Assembly: GCA_013695355.1 (NCBI GenBank)
Contig: JACDAQ010000043.1
Span: forward strand, 124,001 to 188,000
Length of the DNA: 64,000 nt
Direction: 5' to 3'
From: Candidatus Protochlamydia sp.
Lineage (GTDB): Bacteria; Chlamydiota; Chlamydiia; Chlamydiales; Parachlamydiaceae
The position numbers were made by a program, and so were the translations under genes. Shown one piece after another: positions 8,931 to 19,285 of the stretch. Position 1 is the stretch's first letter. Each line of letters starts with the position of its first letter. The notes beneath the pieces were generated by a model. The model was not told where the DNA came from. It was given only the letters and a program-made list of their open reading frames with translations, and ran no database searches.

Positions 8931-9154
8931 TCAAAATTTTCCATAAAGTCATCAGGCAAGGTATTGAAATCTGCGCTCATTTTAATTTTGCCTTTCAACA
9001 AACCTAACTTTCTGATTTTTTTTTGCTTATATTCAACTAGTTGTGCAATAGGTTTACCGTTTCTACAAATAACGATGGGTTCATGGGTATTAATTAATTG
9101 TTCTAAATACCTTGAAAGATGCGTTTTAGCATCATGAATATTTATAAAATGCAT
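8927..9154 (-). CDS. Phd/YefM-type antitoxin
   Basis: A 75-residue antitoxin of the prevent-host-death family. The N-terminal DNA-binding part is INIHDAKTHLSRYLEQL, followed by EPIVICRNGKPIAQLV, a standard Phd signature; the C-terminal tail (about 50-75) would bind the toxin. Start choice: GGAGG lies 5 bases before the ATG at 9154; the GTG two codons upstream overlaps that site. The ORF looks intact although its VapC partner is broken, so it is an orphan. A symmetric AAGTT-AACTT stretch lies just upstream (about 9174-9189) and could be an operator. Confidence 0.85.
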   Translation of the reverse strand: MHFINIHDAKTHLSRYLEQLINTHEPIVICRNGKPIAQLVEYKQKKIRKLGLLKGKIKMSADFNTLPDDFMENFE

Positions 9155-9269
9155 AAGCACCTCCAGTTAATTAAGTTTAGTTTAACTTAGCTAATTTGTA
9201 AATTTCTTGATCGTTTCTTTTGAATGGTCAGCTAGCTGTCATTGCCGGCCACACGCGGTATATAAATTC

Positions 9270-9298
9270 TTGGTGCGATATATGAAATCTGTTACAAT
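9270..9298 (+). promoter_or_regulatory. Sigma70-like promoter before potA
   Basis: TTGGTG at 9270-9275, a 17-base spacer, then TACAAT at 9293-9298, about 43 bases ahead of the potA start. Confidence 0.45.
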
Positions 9299-9340
9299 CA
9301 CCAAAAAAAGAAAAAATCAACGGCTTAATCTGGAGTTTGA

Positions 9341-10462
9341 ATGGTAGAAAGCATTGTCTTTGAACAAGTTTCAAAAAGTTTTGGAGAAAGTAAAGCTCTT
9401 GACAACGTTTCATTCTCCATTAAAAAAGGAGAGTTCTTTTCCCTTTTAGGCCCAAGTGGTTGTGGGAAAACTACTTTATTACGCATTTTAGCCGGATTTG
9501 AAAAAGCTGATACGGGAAGAATTATACTCGATGGGCAGGATATTACGCGGCTTCCTCCCAATAAACGACCGATCAATACAGTTTTTCAAAATTACGCTCT
9601 CTTTCCCCATTTAAGCATTTGGGAAAATATCGCATTTGGATTGCGCATTGCCAAAAAACCTGAGAATGAAATTAAGCATGAAGTAGAGCGGATGCTTGGA
9701 TTAATTCAAATGCATGAGCATCTGCATAAAAAACCTGATCAGATCAGCGGAGGACAAAAACAACGCGTTGCTATCGCCAGGGCGCTGATCAACCATCCTC
9801 AAATTTTGCTTTTGGACGAACCCCTTGCCGCCCTCGATCTTAAATTGCGCCAAAAAATGTTGTTAGATCTGGACCGCATTCATGATGAGGTGGGAATTAC
9901 ATTCATTTTTATTACACATGACCAAACGGAAGCTATGGCTGTTAGCGACCGGATTGCCGTTTTGCATAAAGGGCGTTTAGAACAATTAGGAACGCCAGCT
10001 GAAATTTATGAAAACCCCAAAAGTAGCTTTGTTGCTGATTTTATTGGAGATACAAACTTTTTTAATGGGGCAATGTCCGAGTCAGCCCAAAAGGACTATT
10101 GTCTTATCAATGCCGAAGGTTTTCAATCCATATTATGTTATAATGACAAGCAGCTTACAAAAGGGGAGCCAGTCCAAGTAACCGTGCGCCCCGAAAAAAT
10201 TCATATTTCGAAAGAGCGGCCGCCTCACCATCCTTTACATAATATTTTTCAAGGTGTGGTAGATGATGTTATCTATAAAGGCGACCACACACATTTCGGA
10301 GTGAAAGTGGCCGAAAGAAAAATCTCGGTCAATCAACAACACAGCCGCTGTTTACTCGATGAAACTCCTATCAAATGGACAGACCCCGTTTGGATCTGGT
10401 GGCATGCGGATGACGGTTTTATGTTGGAGCGTGTTCAGGTGCTGGAAAATACGAATGAATAG
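9341..10462 (+). CDS. potA: Spermidine/putrescine ABC transporter ATPase
   Basis: The cytoplasmic ATPase of a polyamine importer, 373 residues as usual for PotA. Walker A is GPSGCGKTT at residues 37-45, the ABC signature is ISGGQKQR, Walker B is ILLLDEP followed by the D-loop AALDL, and the switch His is in FITHDQTEAM. A C-terminal TOBE-like regulatory domain follows (VTVRPEKIHIS, about residues 280-370). It opens the potABCD operon; its stop overlaps the potB start by 8 bases. Polyamine import fits an intracellular bacterium that draws on host pools. Confidence 0.95.
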   Translation: MVESIVFEQVSKSFGESKALDNVSFSIKKGEFFSLLGPSGCGKTTLLRILAGFEKADTGRIILDGQDITRLPPNKRPINTVFQNYALFPHLSIWENIAFGLRIAKKPENEIKHEVERMLGLIQMHEHLHKKPDQISGGQKQRVAIARALINHPQILLLDEPLAALDLKLRQKMLLDLDRIHDEVGITFIFITHDQTEAMAVSDRIAVLHKGRLEQLGTPAEIYENPKSSFVADFIGDTNFFNGAMSESAQKDYCLINAEGFQSILCYNDKQLTKGEPVQVTVRPEKIHISKERPPHHPLHNIFQGVVDDVIYKGDHTHFGVKVAERKISVNQQHSRCLLDETPIKWTDPVWIWWHADDGFMLERVQVLENTNE

Positions 10463-11324
10463 CACAGCCAAAAACCAATGGTTTTTAACCCTTCCAAGCC
10501 TCCTTTGGCTATTTATTTTCTTTCTCATCCCTACGGTTGTGATCTATGCCTATGCTTTAAAGCCAGGTACAATTTATGGCGGTGTCGGGGATGGCTGGTC
10601 CTTAGAATCCATTAAGACCCTGTTTGACCCCAATTATTATATACTTATCGGTCGAACGCTTTTTCTGAGCCTGATGACTACTCTTATTTGTCTATTGCTT
10701 GCGCTGCCCGTCGGTTACCAAATGACCCTGATCTCAAAACGGGCGAGGCATTTATTGCTACTTTTGCTGGTCTTGCCTTTCTGGAGCAGTTTTTTGATCC
10801 GGATCTTTGCATGGAAAATGCTTTTACATCCGGAGGGCTATTTGAAAAAATTGCTGGTTTTTCTTCATCTTGTCGATCCAGCTACTTCTCTGCTCTACAA
10901 TATCACTTCCGTCATTTTAATCATGGTCTATACTTATCTTCCTTTTGCTGTTTTCCCAATTTATGCCGCAGCATCCAAATTCAATTTTCAATTATTCGAA
11001 GCCGCCATGGATTTGGGAGCAAGCCGCTCTAAGGCTTTTTTTAAGGTATTCATCCCCGGAATTGGCAAGGGGATTATAACAGCAACTATTATGGTCTTCA
11101 TCTCGGCTGTCGGTGCCTATGTTATTCCCGATTTAATTGGAGGCTTCAGCAGCGAAATGATCGGAAATAAAATAGCTCAAAGAGTATTTGTGGATAGGGA
11201 CCTCCCACAAGCAAGCGCATTATCCGCCTTGCTCTCTGCAATTATTTTAATTCCCCTGCTTATTATACTCCTTGTTTCAACCCATCAGAAACGCCTTGAA
11301 GCAGAAGTGAGGAACAGGGAATGA
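10455..11324 (+). CDS. potB: Spermidine/putrescine ABC permease PotB
   Basis: An inner-membrane permease, 289 residues and about six helices. The start at 10455 (GAATGAATAG overlaps the potA stop) gives the usual length; a longer frame from 10359 only re-reads potA in another frame. The coupling EAA loop is visible as EAAMDLGASRSKAFFKVFIP, the contact site for PotA. It is the second gene of the operon and overlaps potC by four bases (ATGA), implying translational coupling. Confidence 0.94.
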   Translation: MNSTAKNQWFLTLPSLLWLFIFFLIPTVVIYAYALKPGTIYGGVGDGWSLESIKTLFDPNYYILIGRTLFLSLMTTLICLLLALPVGYQMTLISKRARHLLLLLLVLPFWSSFLIRIFAWKMLLHPEGYLKKLLVFLHLVDPATSLLYNITSVILIMVYTYLPFAVFPIYAAASKFNFQLFEAAMDLGASRSKAFFKVFIPGIGKGIITATIMVFISAVGAYVIPDLIGGFSSEMIGNKIAQRVFVDRDLPQASALSALLSAIILIPLLIILLVSTHQKRLEAEVRNRE

Positions 11325-12088
11325 AACGAAGCCCCTTAAGCCTAGGTATTACCATTGGGGTGCTGATTTTTCTGTATGTGCCAATCCTTTTGCTCATTGT
11401 TAGTTCATTTAATGATTCGCGTTTTGGCGGAGAATGGATGGGTTTTACTTTTAAATGGTATGAGCGTTTATGGAACGAACATAAAATGTGGCAGGCTTTG
11501 CGAAATTCCCTTATTGTAGGCATTTCTGCCACGATCGCCTCTACTATTTTAGGAACATGTGCGGCCTTTGCCTTGCATTTTTATAAAACAGGGCTTCAAA
11601 GAATTCACTACAGCCTGATTTATACCCCGCTAGTCATTCCAGATATTTTGACAGGAATCAGTTTACTTTTATTTTTTATCTCGCTTAACGCCCATCTTGG
11701 CCTTTTCACTGTTTTCATTGCCCACACCACTTTTTGCCTCAGCTATGTTACGATGGTAATGCTTTCCAAACTCCAAAACTTTGATTTTAGATTGATTGAA
11801 GCAGCCCAGGACCTTGGTGCAAATACATGGATATTAACAAGACGTGTCCTGCTGCCATTATTGGCTCCCGGCTTGATGGCTGGAGGGCTGCTGGCCTTCA
11901 TGCTTTCAATCGATGATTTTGTGATTACCTTTTTTGTGGCCGGCCAAGGGGCTTCGACCTTGCCAGTCTATGTATACAGCATGATCAAGTTTGGATCTAC
12001 CCCCATAGTGAATGCCCTGTCTGTATTGATCCTTGGCATTACATTTATTTTGATAATTCTTACACAACGCTTAACCAAGGAAGATTAA
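11321..12088 (+). CDS. potC: Spermidine/putrescine ABC permease PotC
   Basis: The second permease subunit, 255 residues, pairing with PotB. The EAA motif reads EAAQDLGANTWILTRRVLLP. The helix pattern and the ending (LSIDDFVITFFVAGQG) are characteristic of PotC/PotI. The start overlaps the potB stop (ATGA) and the stop lies one base before potD, so the four genes form a single transcription unit. Confidence 0.95.
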   Translation: MKRSPLSLGITIGVLIFLYVPILLLIVSSFNDSRFGGEWMGFTFKWYERLWNEHKMWQALRNSLIVGISATIASTILGTCAAFALHFYKTGLQRIHYSLIYTPLVIPDILTGISLLLFFISLNAHLGLFTVFIAHTTFCLSYVTMVMLSKLQNFDFRLIEAAQDLGANTWILTRRVLLPLLAPGLMAGGLLAFMLSIDDFVITFFVAGQGASTLPVYVYSMIKFGSTPIVNALSVLILGITFILIILTQRLTKED

Positions 12089-12089
12089 C

Positions 12090-13130
12090 ATGAGAAATAC
12101 TATTTTTTCCCTGTTTGCAGTGTTTTTTTGTTTAAATTTCTTTACAAGCTGCCAAAATTCTGCAGTACCTGAGCTACACCTTCTTATTTGGAGCGATTAT
12201 ATTAAACCTGGACTGGTTGAACGATTTGAAGAAATGCATCAATGCCGTGTTGTTATTGATACATTTGACTCTAATGAATCCATGTATGCAAAACTAAAAT
12301 TAGGTGCCAGCGGCTATGATATCATTTTTCCAAGCAATTACTTCGTCGCCATTATGAGCAAGCAGGGGATGCTTCAGCCCCTTGAACTCGCCTTGGTCCC
12401 CAATATTAAAAATTTGGATTCAAATTATATGAAAAGGGTCGTGGACAAGGACTTGCTGCATTATGGAATCCCTTACATGGTTACAACAGCAGGCATTGCT
12501 TACCGAACCGACAAGGTAAAAGACTTCGAACCTTCATGGGGGATTTTCGGTAATCCTGATTATAAAGGGCGGATGACAATGCTAAACGATGTCCGGGAGA
12601 CGATAGGAGAGGCATTGCTTTTTTTAGGATATAGTGCCAATACGACAGATATTAATCAAATTGAGGAAGCGGCACGGCTACTGATCAATTGGAAAAAGAA
12701 TTTATCCAAATTTGAAAGCGAGCAATACAAAGCGGGCATCGCTAGTGCTGAGTACTTAGTAGTGAATGGATACAATGGGGATATCATGCAGGTGATGCAA
12801 GAAAATCCCCATGTTAATTTTGTTTATCCGAAAGAAGGGGTTACTCTTTCTATGGATTTAATGGTCCTTCCTAATGATGCTCCCAATCCAGAATTAGCCT
12901 ATACCTTTATGAATTACTTGCTTGATGCGGAAGTTTCAGCTGAAAATATTGAATTTACCCTCTTTTTTAGCCCTAATCAGGCGGCTTATGAAAAGCTTCC
13001 AAAGAATCTAAGAGAAAATAAAATTTTATTTCTTCCAGATGAAGTGCTTGAAAAATCAGAAATGATTGAAAATTTAGGAGAAAAGGGTGTATTATATAAT
13101 AAAGCTTGGGATAAAATTAAAGTAAGATAA
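12090..13130 (+). CDS. potD: Polyamine-binding lipoprotein PotD
   Basis: The substrate-binding component of the importer. Residues 1-20 are a lipoprotein signal with lipobox FTSC (Cys21), so it would be membrane-tethered in the periplasm. The mature part is a type II periplasmic-binding fold with typical PotD/PotF stretches: LLIWSDYIKPGLVERFEE, GYDIIFPSNYFVAIM, TTAGIAYRTDKV and VNGYNGDIMQVM. It is 346 residues, the normal family length. Whether it prefers spermidine or putrescine cannot be told from sequence by eye. Confidence 0.94.
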   Translation: MRNTIFSLFAVFFCLNFFTSCQNSAVPELHLLIWSDYIKPGLVERFEEMHQCRVVIDTFDSNESMYAKLKLGASGYDIIFPSNYFVAIMSKQGMLQPLELALVPNIKNLDSNYMKRVVDKDLLHYGIPYMVTTAGIAYRTDKVKDFEPSWGIFGNPDYKGRMTMLNDVRETIGEALLFLGYSANTTDINQIEEAARLLINWKKNLSKFESEQYKAGIASAEYLVVNGYNGDIMQVMQENPHVNFVYPKEGVTLSMDLMVLPNDAPNPELAYTFMNYLLDAEVSAENIEFTLFFSPNQAAYEKLPKNLRENKILFLPDEVLEKSEMIENLGEKGVLYNKAWDKIKVR

Positions 13131-13152
13131 TATTTTTTTTAAGGATGTTTAA

Positions 13153-13419
13153 ATGAAAACTGAAAGTTTTAGAATGCATTATAAAGGATCTATATTAATA
13201 CTTATTTTTTGGGTCATTTTCTTTTTTCCGATTGCCTTCGTTTTGTTCTTTACGGCATGTACGTTTCAGATCAAAGACACAACATATGAATTTTCATATA
13301 ATGGTTCAAGGTTTTGGCTGTGCTTTTGGGTTTTAGCTTTCTTTCCGATTGCTTTTGTTCTCTTGTTTGTCAATGGTCTGACTGTCAATATTGTTAGGCC
13401 GCCTCAACTGAATCGTTGA
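13153..13419 (+). CDS. Small membrane protein with an internal duplication
   Basis: An 88-residue protein of unknown family, consisting of two copies of one unit. Residues 12-33 (GSILILIFWVIFFFPIAF...) and 51-72 (GSRFWLCFWVLAFFPIAF...) align almost position for position, each preceded by Y-K/N and followed by a T-F-Q-I or L-T-V-N-I tail. Each copy is one transmembrane helix. AAGGA lies before the ATG, and the start is 22 bases after the potD stop, so it may ride on the pot transcript. A strong hairpin follows. Confidence 0.7.
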   Translation: MKTESFRMHYKGSILILIFWVIFFFPIAFVLFFTACTFQIKDTTYEFSYNGSRFWLCFWVLAFFPIAFVLLFVNGLTVNIVRPPQLNR

Positions 13420-13445
13420 ATTATCCATTATATACCCAAGTGAAT

Positions 13446-13498
13446 TCAAAAATTGGAAATTTGGACTGCTTCAAAGCTAGTCCAAATCCAATTTTTGA
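13446..13498. terminator. Long hairpin closing the pot operon
   Basis: TCAAAAATTGGAAATTTGGACT at 13446-13467 pairs with 13479-13498 with one bulged A and an 11-base loop. The stem's own T-rich arm replaces a separate T-tract. The rest of the gap 13420-13786 is AT-rich with nothing else I can name. Confidence 0.6.
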
Positions 13499-13786
13499 GT
13501 TAGGTATAGCAAGATTTTTTGAAGCGTTTTATTCGAAAGTTAATGTAATTTAAAATAATATGTTAAATTTCGAAAATTGTTAATTTGAGATAACGGCTAT
13601 TGGGAATTAAAAATCTAAGTTACTTTAATTCCCACCTCACCTTAAATATATACAAAATACTTTTTTTTAGCTTAATTTTAATTCCTTACCAAGTACCAAA
13701 TATTGAAGTACTTGAGTTAAATTCAAGCTAAGGCCTAAAGAAAAAATGAATAACTTTAATATTTGCTATTCGGTTCAGTACGTAAT

Positions 13787-15110
<1,324 letters not shown>

Positions 15111-15566
15111 TTATATTTTCCTTTTTTACAATGAACTATATTCTAAGTTTACATTGTTAATTTAATATAAAATGAATGAAGTTTATCTATATAATTAGAT
15201 ATGATTTTACAGTTACATGTTTCTTACCTAAAAATATTTGCTTTTCATATAAAACTTTATTTTAGTCCCTTTGTTAAAGACGCGCCGGTCCTTTATAATC
15301 AGATGAAATTGGCCGCAGAAGGCTAAAAAGGATTGTTTAAATTGTGTGATTGAATTTGAGGTAATTTCTAAAAAATATTCAAAACAATTGACGAGCTTAG
15401 CTAGCAAGAGACTCAATTAATCGGGCTGAGTATTGGCACCGGGCCTTCTTGAATCCAACTTACTAAAGTGTATTGTGTGAAAAAATGGGGCTAATCCCAA
15501 CATTAATAAAAAATATGCCGGAGCAATCTTAACTTTCAACGGCATAAAATAATTCAGCAAATGAGA
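15111..15566. other. Gap with no supported gene
   Basis: Holds the AT-rich upstream region of the protease gene and a stretch of mixed composition. A short plus-strand frame (about 15250-15330, reading YFSPFVKDAPVLYNQMKLAA then a stop) looks like a coding remnant but is too short to assign. A 62-codon minus-strand ORF here has no homolog I recognise. Confidence 0.4.
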
Positions 15567-15605
15567 GTACTAGTGCTTAATACTATTTTAAAAAAGCACT
15601 AGTAC
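15567..15605 (-). terminator. 12-bp hairpin after the 207-aa gene
   Basis: GTACTAGTGCTT at 15567-15578 and its perfect complement at 15594-15605, 15-base loop, 20 bases beyond the stop of the minus-strand gene that ends at 15626. Confidence 0.6.
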
Positions 15606-15625
15606 AAAATAGATTTTTAATTATC

Positions 15626-16249
15626 TTATTTTCCCATAATCTCTTCATGATGATAAGCAGGCTCGCTCTCATTTTCATAAATTAGCACACCATTTGCCCT
15701 TAGTTTAATTTCGAATTCTTCAGAATTTTTAAGAAAACTGATAAATTCCGGAATATTGTTTTTTCTTTCTGCAAATAGATGCTCTTTAAGCTTATCTCCT
15801 TCAATAAATTCATCCCGGAAACGTTTAAATTGTTCAATTAGGCCAGAAATGTATTCTTCTGATTTATCTTTTGATTCTGAAAAGGTGATTTTAGAATGCA
15901 AATCCCTTGAAGAGGCTAAGAAATTGACTAGAAAAATGCAATTATCTTTACCCAAAATCATTTTATTAAAGGTATTACTAATTGTTATCTTAGTCGAATC
16001 AAGTAGATTCATGTGTGAAAACGAAGACCAAAATAAACCTCGCTCGCCCCTATCAATGCTTTCGGTGCCGCAAATGATTGGAATAGAAGTATGATTGATC
16101 ACTTCAATCGTACCATAATTTTTAAAAGGGGTTACATAAAGCCATGCAGCTTTATAACTTTGTTTGATGCTATCAGAAAAATCACCTATATCTGCTCTTT
16201 CGAATAATACAGGATTTGAAAAACTTGCCAGTAGCGATTTATAATTCAT
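15626..16249 (-). CDS. Hypothetical protein (207 aa)
   Basis: Not recognised. Mixed alpha/beta composition, no signal peptide and no long hydrophobic helix. The first half is beta-like, around residues 45-62 (YGTIEVINHTSIPIICGT); the second half is helical and charged (residues 125-180). AGAGG precedes the ATG, supporting the start. It stands alone between the hairpin at 15567-15605 and an AT-rich divergent region shared with msrBA. It could be a cytosolic accessory protein or a secreted effector; I see nothing to decide. Confidence 0.65.
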   Translation of the reverse strand: MNYKSLLASFSNPVLFERADIGDFSDSIKQSYKAAWLYVTPFKNYGTIEVINHTSIPIICGTESIDRGERGLFWSSFSHMNLLDSTKITISNTFNKMILGKDNCIFLVNFLASSRDLHSKITFSESKDKSEEYISGLIEQFKRFRDEFIEGDKLKEHLFAERKNNIPEFISFLKNSEEFEIKLRANGVLIYENESEPAYHHEEIMGK

Positions 16250-16402
16250 AATTTTCCTCTTATATATAAATTTTAAATTTAAAAAATAACATTAGGCATT
16301 ATTAATTAATATTATGAAAATTGTCAAGATTAAATAGTTTAAAACATAATTTTGTTGATAAGTTTTATTTGAAACAGTAAATTCAAAGAAAAAAGGAGAT
16401 CT

Positions 16403-17257
16403 ATGAAAAAACATCATTCCCTTACTCCTGAAGAAAACTATGTGATCAATCAAAAAGGGACGGAACCTCCTTTTACCGGTGAATTTGATCAACATTCCGA
16501 AACAGGCGTCTACGTATGCAGACGCTGCAACTCGCCCTTGTATTTATCTTCCGATAAATTTTCCTCGCATTGCGGCTGGCCGAGCTTTGACGATGAATTG
16601 AAAGGTGCCGTAACTAGGAAAACAGATGCGGACGGCAGAAGGATTGAGATCCTTTGCTCCTCTTGCACAGCTCATTTGGGGCATGTATTTCAAGGAGAGC
16701 GGGCAACGCCAAAAAATACCCGGCATTGCGTCAACTCCATGTCATTGTCATTTTTACCGGCAAAAACTCCTGAAGGTTACGAAAGAGCTATTTTTGCCGG
16801 CGGTTGTTTTTGGGGCGTCGAAGCGCTGATCAAGGAATTGAGCGGTGTAATTAACGCTACTTCAGGCTATACAGGGGGAAGTACAATCGATCCAACCTAT
16901 GAGGAAGTCTGCTCGGGAAAGACTGGTCATGCCGAAGCTGTCGAAGTAGTGTTTAATCCAAAAAAAATTACATATTCAGAACTTGCAAAGTTTTTTTTTG
17001 AAATTCATGATCCCATTCAAGTTGATCGTCAAGGTCCTGATATCGGCAGCCAATACCGCTCGGCCATTTATTTTTTGACAAAACAACAAGAAGAAGCTGC
17101 CTTAAAACTCATCGGACAATTAGAAACAAAAGGACTCAAAGTAGCTACCGAGGTCACACCTGCAAGCTCATTCTACCCTGCCGAAAAATACCATCAAGAT
17201 TATTATACCAAGACTGGGCAAATTCCCTATTGCCATAAAAGAATAAACAGGTTTTAA
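16403..17257 (+). CDS. msrBA: Bifunctional methionine sulfoxide reductase MsrB-MsrA
   Basis: A fusion repairing both stereoisomers of oxidised methionine in proteins. The MsrB half comes first (residues about 4-118): zinc Cys pairs at 39/42 and 85/88 and the catalytic Cys109 in RHCVNSMS. The MsrA half follows (about 127-284) with catalytic Cys135 in FAGGCFWG, then SGYTGG and GHAEAVEV. Most known fusions are in MsrA-MsrB order; B-A order also occurs. The final Cys in GQIPYCHKR could be the MsrA resolving residue. AAGGAG lies ahead of the ATG. No signal peptide, so it is cytoplasmic. Confidence 0.95.
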   Translation: MKKHHSLTPEENYVINQKGTEPPFTGEFDQHSETGVYVCRRCNSPLYLSSDKFSSHCGWPSFDDELKGAVTRKTDADGRRIEILCSSCTAHLGHVFQGERATPKNTRHCVNSMSLSFLPAKTPEGYERAIFAGGCFWGVEALIKELSGVINATSGYTGGSTIDPTYEEVCSGKTGHAEAVEVVFNPKKITYSELAKFFFEIHDPIQVDRQGPDIGSQYRSAIYFLTKQQEEAALKLIGQLETKGLKVATEVTPASSFYPAEKYHQDYYTKTGQIPYCHKRINRF

Positions 17258-17298
17258 AGGAGAAATATATAAATTTTTTTGAATTATGAGTTTTTTTT

Positions 17299-18504
17299 AT
17301 GCAAAAAAGAGTTTTAATCACTTCCGGACGCTCTCCCGTTGCGCTGGACCTAGCCCGTCAGTTGAAATCCGCCGGGCATGTTGTATTTATAGCGGAAACA
17401 CTAAATTTCCACGTATGCCGCTTTTCAAACGCAGTATCTAAAAGCTTTATCGTACGCAGTCCTAGACTCAATACAGAAGGTTTTATTGAGGATATTACTC
17501 GAATTATTGAAGAGGAGGAGATAGACCTTCTTATCCCGATATATGAAGAGGCTCTCTATTTATCCTATCATCAGGACCGTTTCCCACCCCGTTGTAAACT
17601 TTTTGTCTCTGATTTTCCAGTGATGAATGATTTGCATAACAAGTGGCTTTTTAACCAAAAACTAATCGAGCAAGGCTTCCATGCTCCCCAAACAGTATTG
17701 CTAGAAAAGATTGAAGATTTAAAAAAGTTAGACCAAACTAAAACATATGCTGTTAAAGCTGTCTATTCAAGGGCCGGGCTGCAAATAAAAAAATTTTCTC
17801 CTTCCATCGATAAAAACCTCAATATTAAGTTTGAGCCTGGCAATCCATGGATTGCGCAGGAATGGATTGAAGGTGAAAAGTATTGCACCTATAGCGTATG
17901 CCAGGTAGGAAAGGTGCTTGCCCACTCCACTTATCCTGTCGGTTATGCTGTGGATGGAAAAGGGTGCATTGTGTTTACATCTGTAGACCATAACCGCATT
18001 TTAGCCTGGGTCCAGCGTCTCGTAAAATCCTTAAATTATACCGGACAAATTGCCTTTGATTTGATTGAAAAATCCAATCACAAAATTTATGCGATTGAAT
18101 GCAACCCCCGCGCAACCAGCGGGGCTCATCTTTTTCTGCCTAAAGACCGCTTGGACCGTGCATTTTTGAATACAACTTCCGCGCTCATTCGCCCGAAAAA
18201 TGGGACCAAAAAACAGCTTGCGGTAGCGATGATGCTCTTTGGATGGAGGAAAAATGCAATTGAAAATAACTCTTCGCTAAAATTCCTTAAGACTTTGACA
18301 AGTGTAAGGGACGTTGTTTTCAGCGCAGGGGATTTGCTGCCTATAGTTGTACAGCCCGCTGTGTTTGTAGGTATTTGGTTGCGAAGCGTTAAAGCAAAGC
18401 AAAACTTATTAGCTTATTTCATGTATGATTACGAGTGGAACGGCTCTTTGAATGAAAATGAAAAAAATCAGGAAAAGGAGGAAATGCTATGTTTGAATGG
18501 ATAA
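17299..18504 (+). CDS. ATP-grasp family protein
   Basis: A 401-residue protein of the carbamoyl-phosphate-synthase/ATP-grasp fold. An N-terminal Rossmann-like part starts VLITSGRSPVALDLARQL. The central nucleotide-binding part shows YAVKAVYSRAGLQI, WIAQEWIEGEKYCTYSVCQ and GQIAFDLIE, and the metal-binding end IYAIECNPRATSG (about residues 270-282) keeps the expected E-x-N-P-R. These enzymes ligate a carboxylate to an amine via an acyl phosphate; the substrates are unknown. The last 16 bases overlap the start of the Tyr-rich secreted protein. Confidence 0.82.
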   Translation: MQKRVLITSGRSPVALDLARQLKSAGHVVFIAETLNFHVCRFSNAVSKSFIVRSPRLNTEGFIEDITRIIEEEEIDLLIPIYEEALYLSYHQDRFPPRCKLFVSDFPVMNDLHNKWLFNQKLIEQGFHAPQTVLLEKIEDLKKLDQTKTYAVKAVYSRAGLQIKKFSPSIDKNLNIKFEPGNPWIAQEWIEGEKYCTYSVCQVGKVLAHSTYPVGYAVDGKGCIVFTSVDHNRILAWVQRLVKSLNYTGQIAFDLIEKSNHKIYAIECNPRATSGAHLFLPKDRLDRAFLNTTSALIRPKNGTKKQLAVAMMLFGWRKNAIENNSSLKFLKTLTSVRDVVFSAGDLLPIVVQPAVFVGIWLRSVKAKQNLLAYFMYDYEWNGSLNENEKNQEKEEMLCLNG

Positions 18505-18917
18505 AAAAAAATATTGGAAAAGGCTTAGCCTTAAGTGTTTTAGCAACCCCGCTACTTACTGCCGGACATCATGGTGGAGGTCATGAAAGGGGGAATATTT
18601 CAATAAATGATGTAAGCAGGCAGCGCTACGCTTATAAAGATTCAAAGAGAGACTACAGGTCCTCAGATGACCGTAGAAGCTATGGCCGAGACCGCCGCTA
18701 TTATGGAAAAGGCTACCATAAAAATTACTATCAAAACAACTATTATGTTACGGGATATCCAGGTTATTATAACGGTTACGTTACCCCTTATCCTAATCCC
18801 TATCCGGCGTATTATTATAATTATCCTTATTATGATGCGAATCCTTATGACAACAATTATACATATCCTTCGTATGACACAGGCCCGAGAGTCGGGCTCT
18901 ATATGCAGCTACAATAA
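18489..18917 (+). CDS. Tyrosine/glycine-rich secreted protein
   Basis: A 142-residue protein. An N-terminal hydrophobic stretch (about residues 10-25, ending LLTAGHH) looks like a signal peptide. The remainder is low-complexity and dominated by Tyr, Asn, Pro, Gly and Arg. Such composition suggests a disordered, adhesive or surface-associated protein; no domain is recognisable. AAGGAGG precedes the ATG inside the ATP-grasp gene, so the two are translationally linked. Its last 125 bases are also read antisense by the TMEM14-like gene. Confidence 0.7.
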   Translation: MFEWIKKNIGKGLALSVLATPLLTAGHHGGGHERGNISINDVSRQRYAYKDSKRDYRSSDDRRSYGRDRRYYGKGYHKNYYQNNYYVTGYPGYYNGYVTPYPNPYPAYYYNYPYYDANPYDNNYTYPSYDTGPRVGLYMQLQ

Positions 18918-19215
18918 GATAAGCAAGTAAAGCTGCGGTTAAAAAAACCATTACGCCGCCTGGGAAGGGCTTCCAATGGGAGATATAAAAGCGGTAACCG
19001 AAAAAAACTAAAAGAAGTCCCAGGACACCTAATGTTGCAGTATAGGCCCAGCAGGCCCCTTTTCGGATATAATAACCCATGGCGAGCAGCAAGAGCGTCG
19101 TAAGGGAGGAAGCAACAAGAGAAGGGGTACTGTTGGCAACCAAAAAGCCTACAATGCCGCCAATTAAAACAATAACTGCATACACCCAAACTAGCACCGA
19201 AACTTTTTGCATCAT
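18793..19215 (-). CDS. TMEM14-like small membrane protein
   Basis: A 140-residue protein whose first 105 residues match the TMEM14/UPF0136 family: four hydrophobic segments, the early GGIVGFLVANSTPSLVASSL and the later ATLGVLGLLLVFFGYRF and PGGVMVFLTAALLAYL. TMEM14 proteins are known from mitochondria and bacteria; the bacterial role is not established. Start choice: AAAAGG lies 6 bases before ATGATG at 19213-19215. The last 35 residues (His, Asn, Asp, Cys rich) are simply the antisense of the Tyr-rich gene and look like an accidental extension past a lost stop. Confidence 0.72.
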   Translation of the reverse strand: MMQKVSVLVWVYAVIVLIGGIVGFLVANSTPSLVASSLTTLLLLAMGYYIRKGACWAYTATLGVLGLLLVFFGYRFYISHWKPFPGGVMVFLTAALLAYLIVAAYRARLSGLCHTKDMYNCCHKDSHHNKDNYNNTPDRD

Positions 19216-19285
19216 ACATTGCCTTTTAATTTTTTTTAGACAATACTCTAAGCTAAACATTTTTTTCATTAAAAAAATAAAAGTC

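Noticed and set aside
8567-9154. A functional toxin-antitoxin module
   Set aside because: The toxin is broken in three places and lacks the first catalytic Asp.
15228-15416. A 62-codon minus-strand ORF in the gap
   Set aside because: No recognisable homolog, no ribosome site, and a coding-like remnant lies on the other strand.
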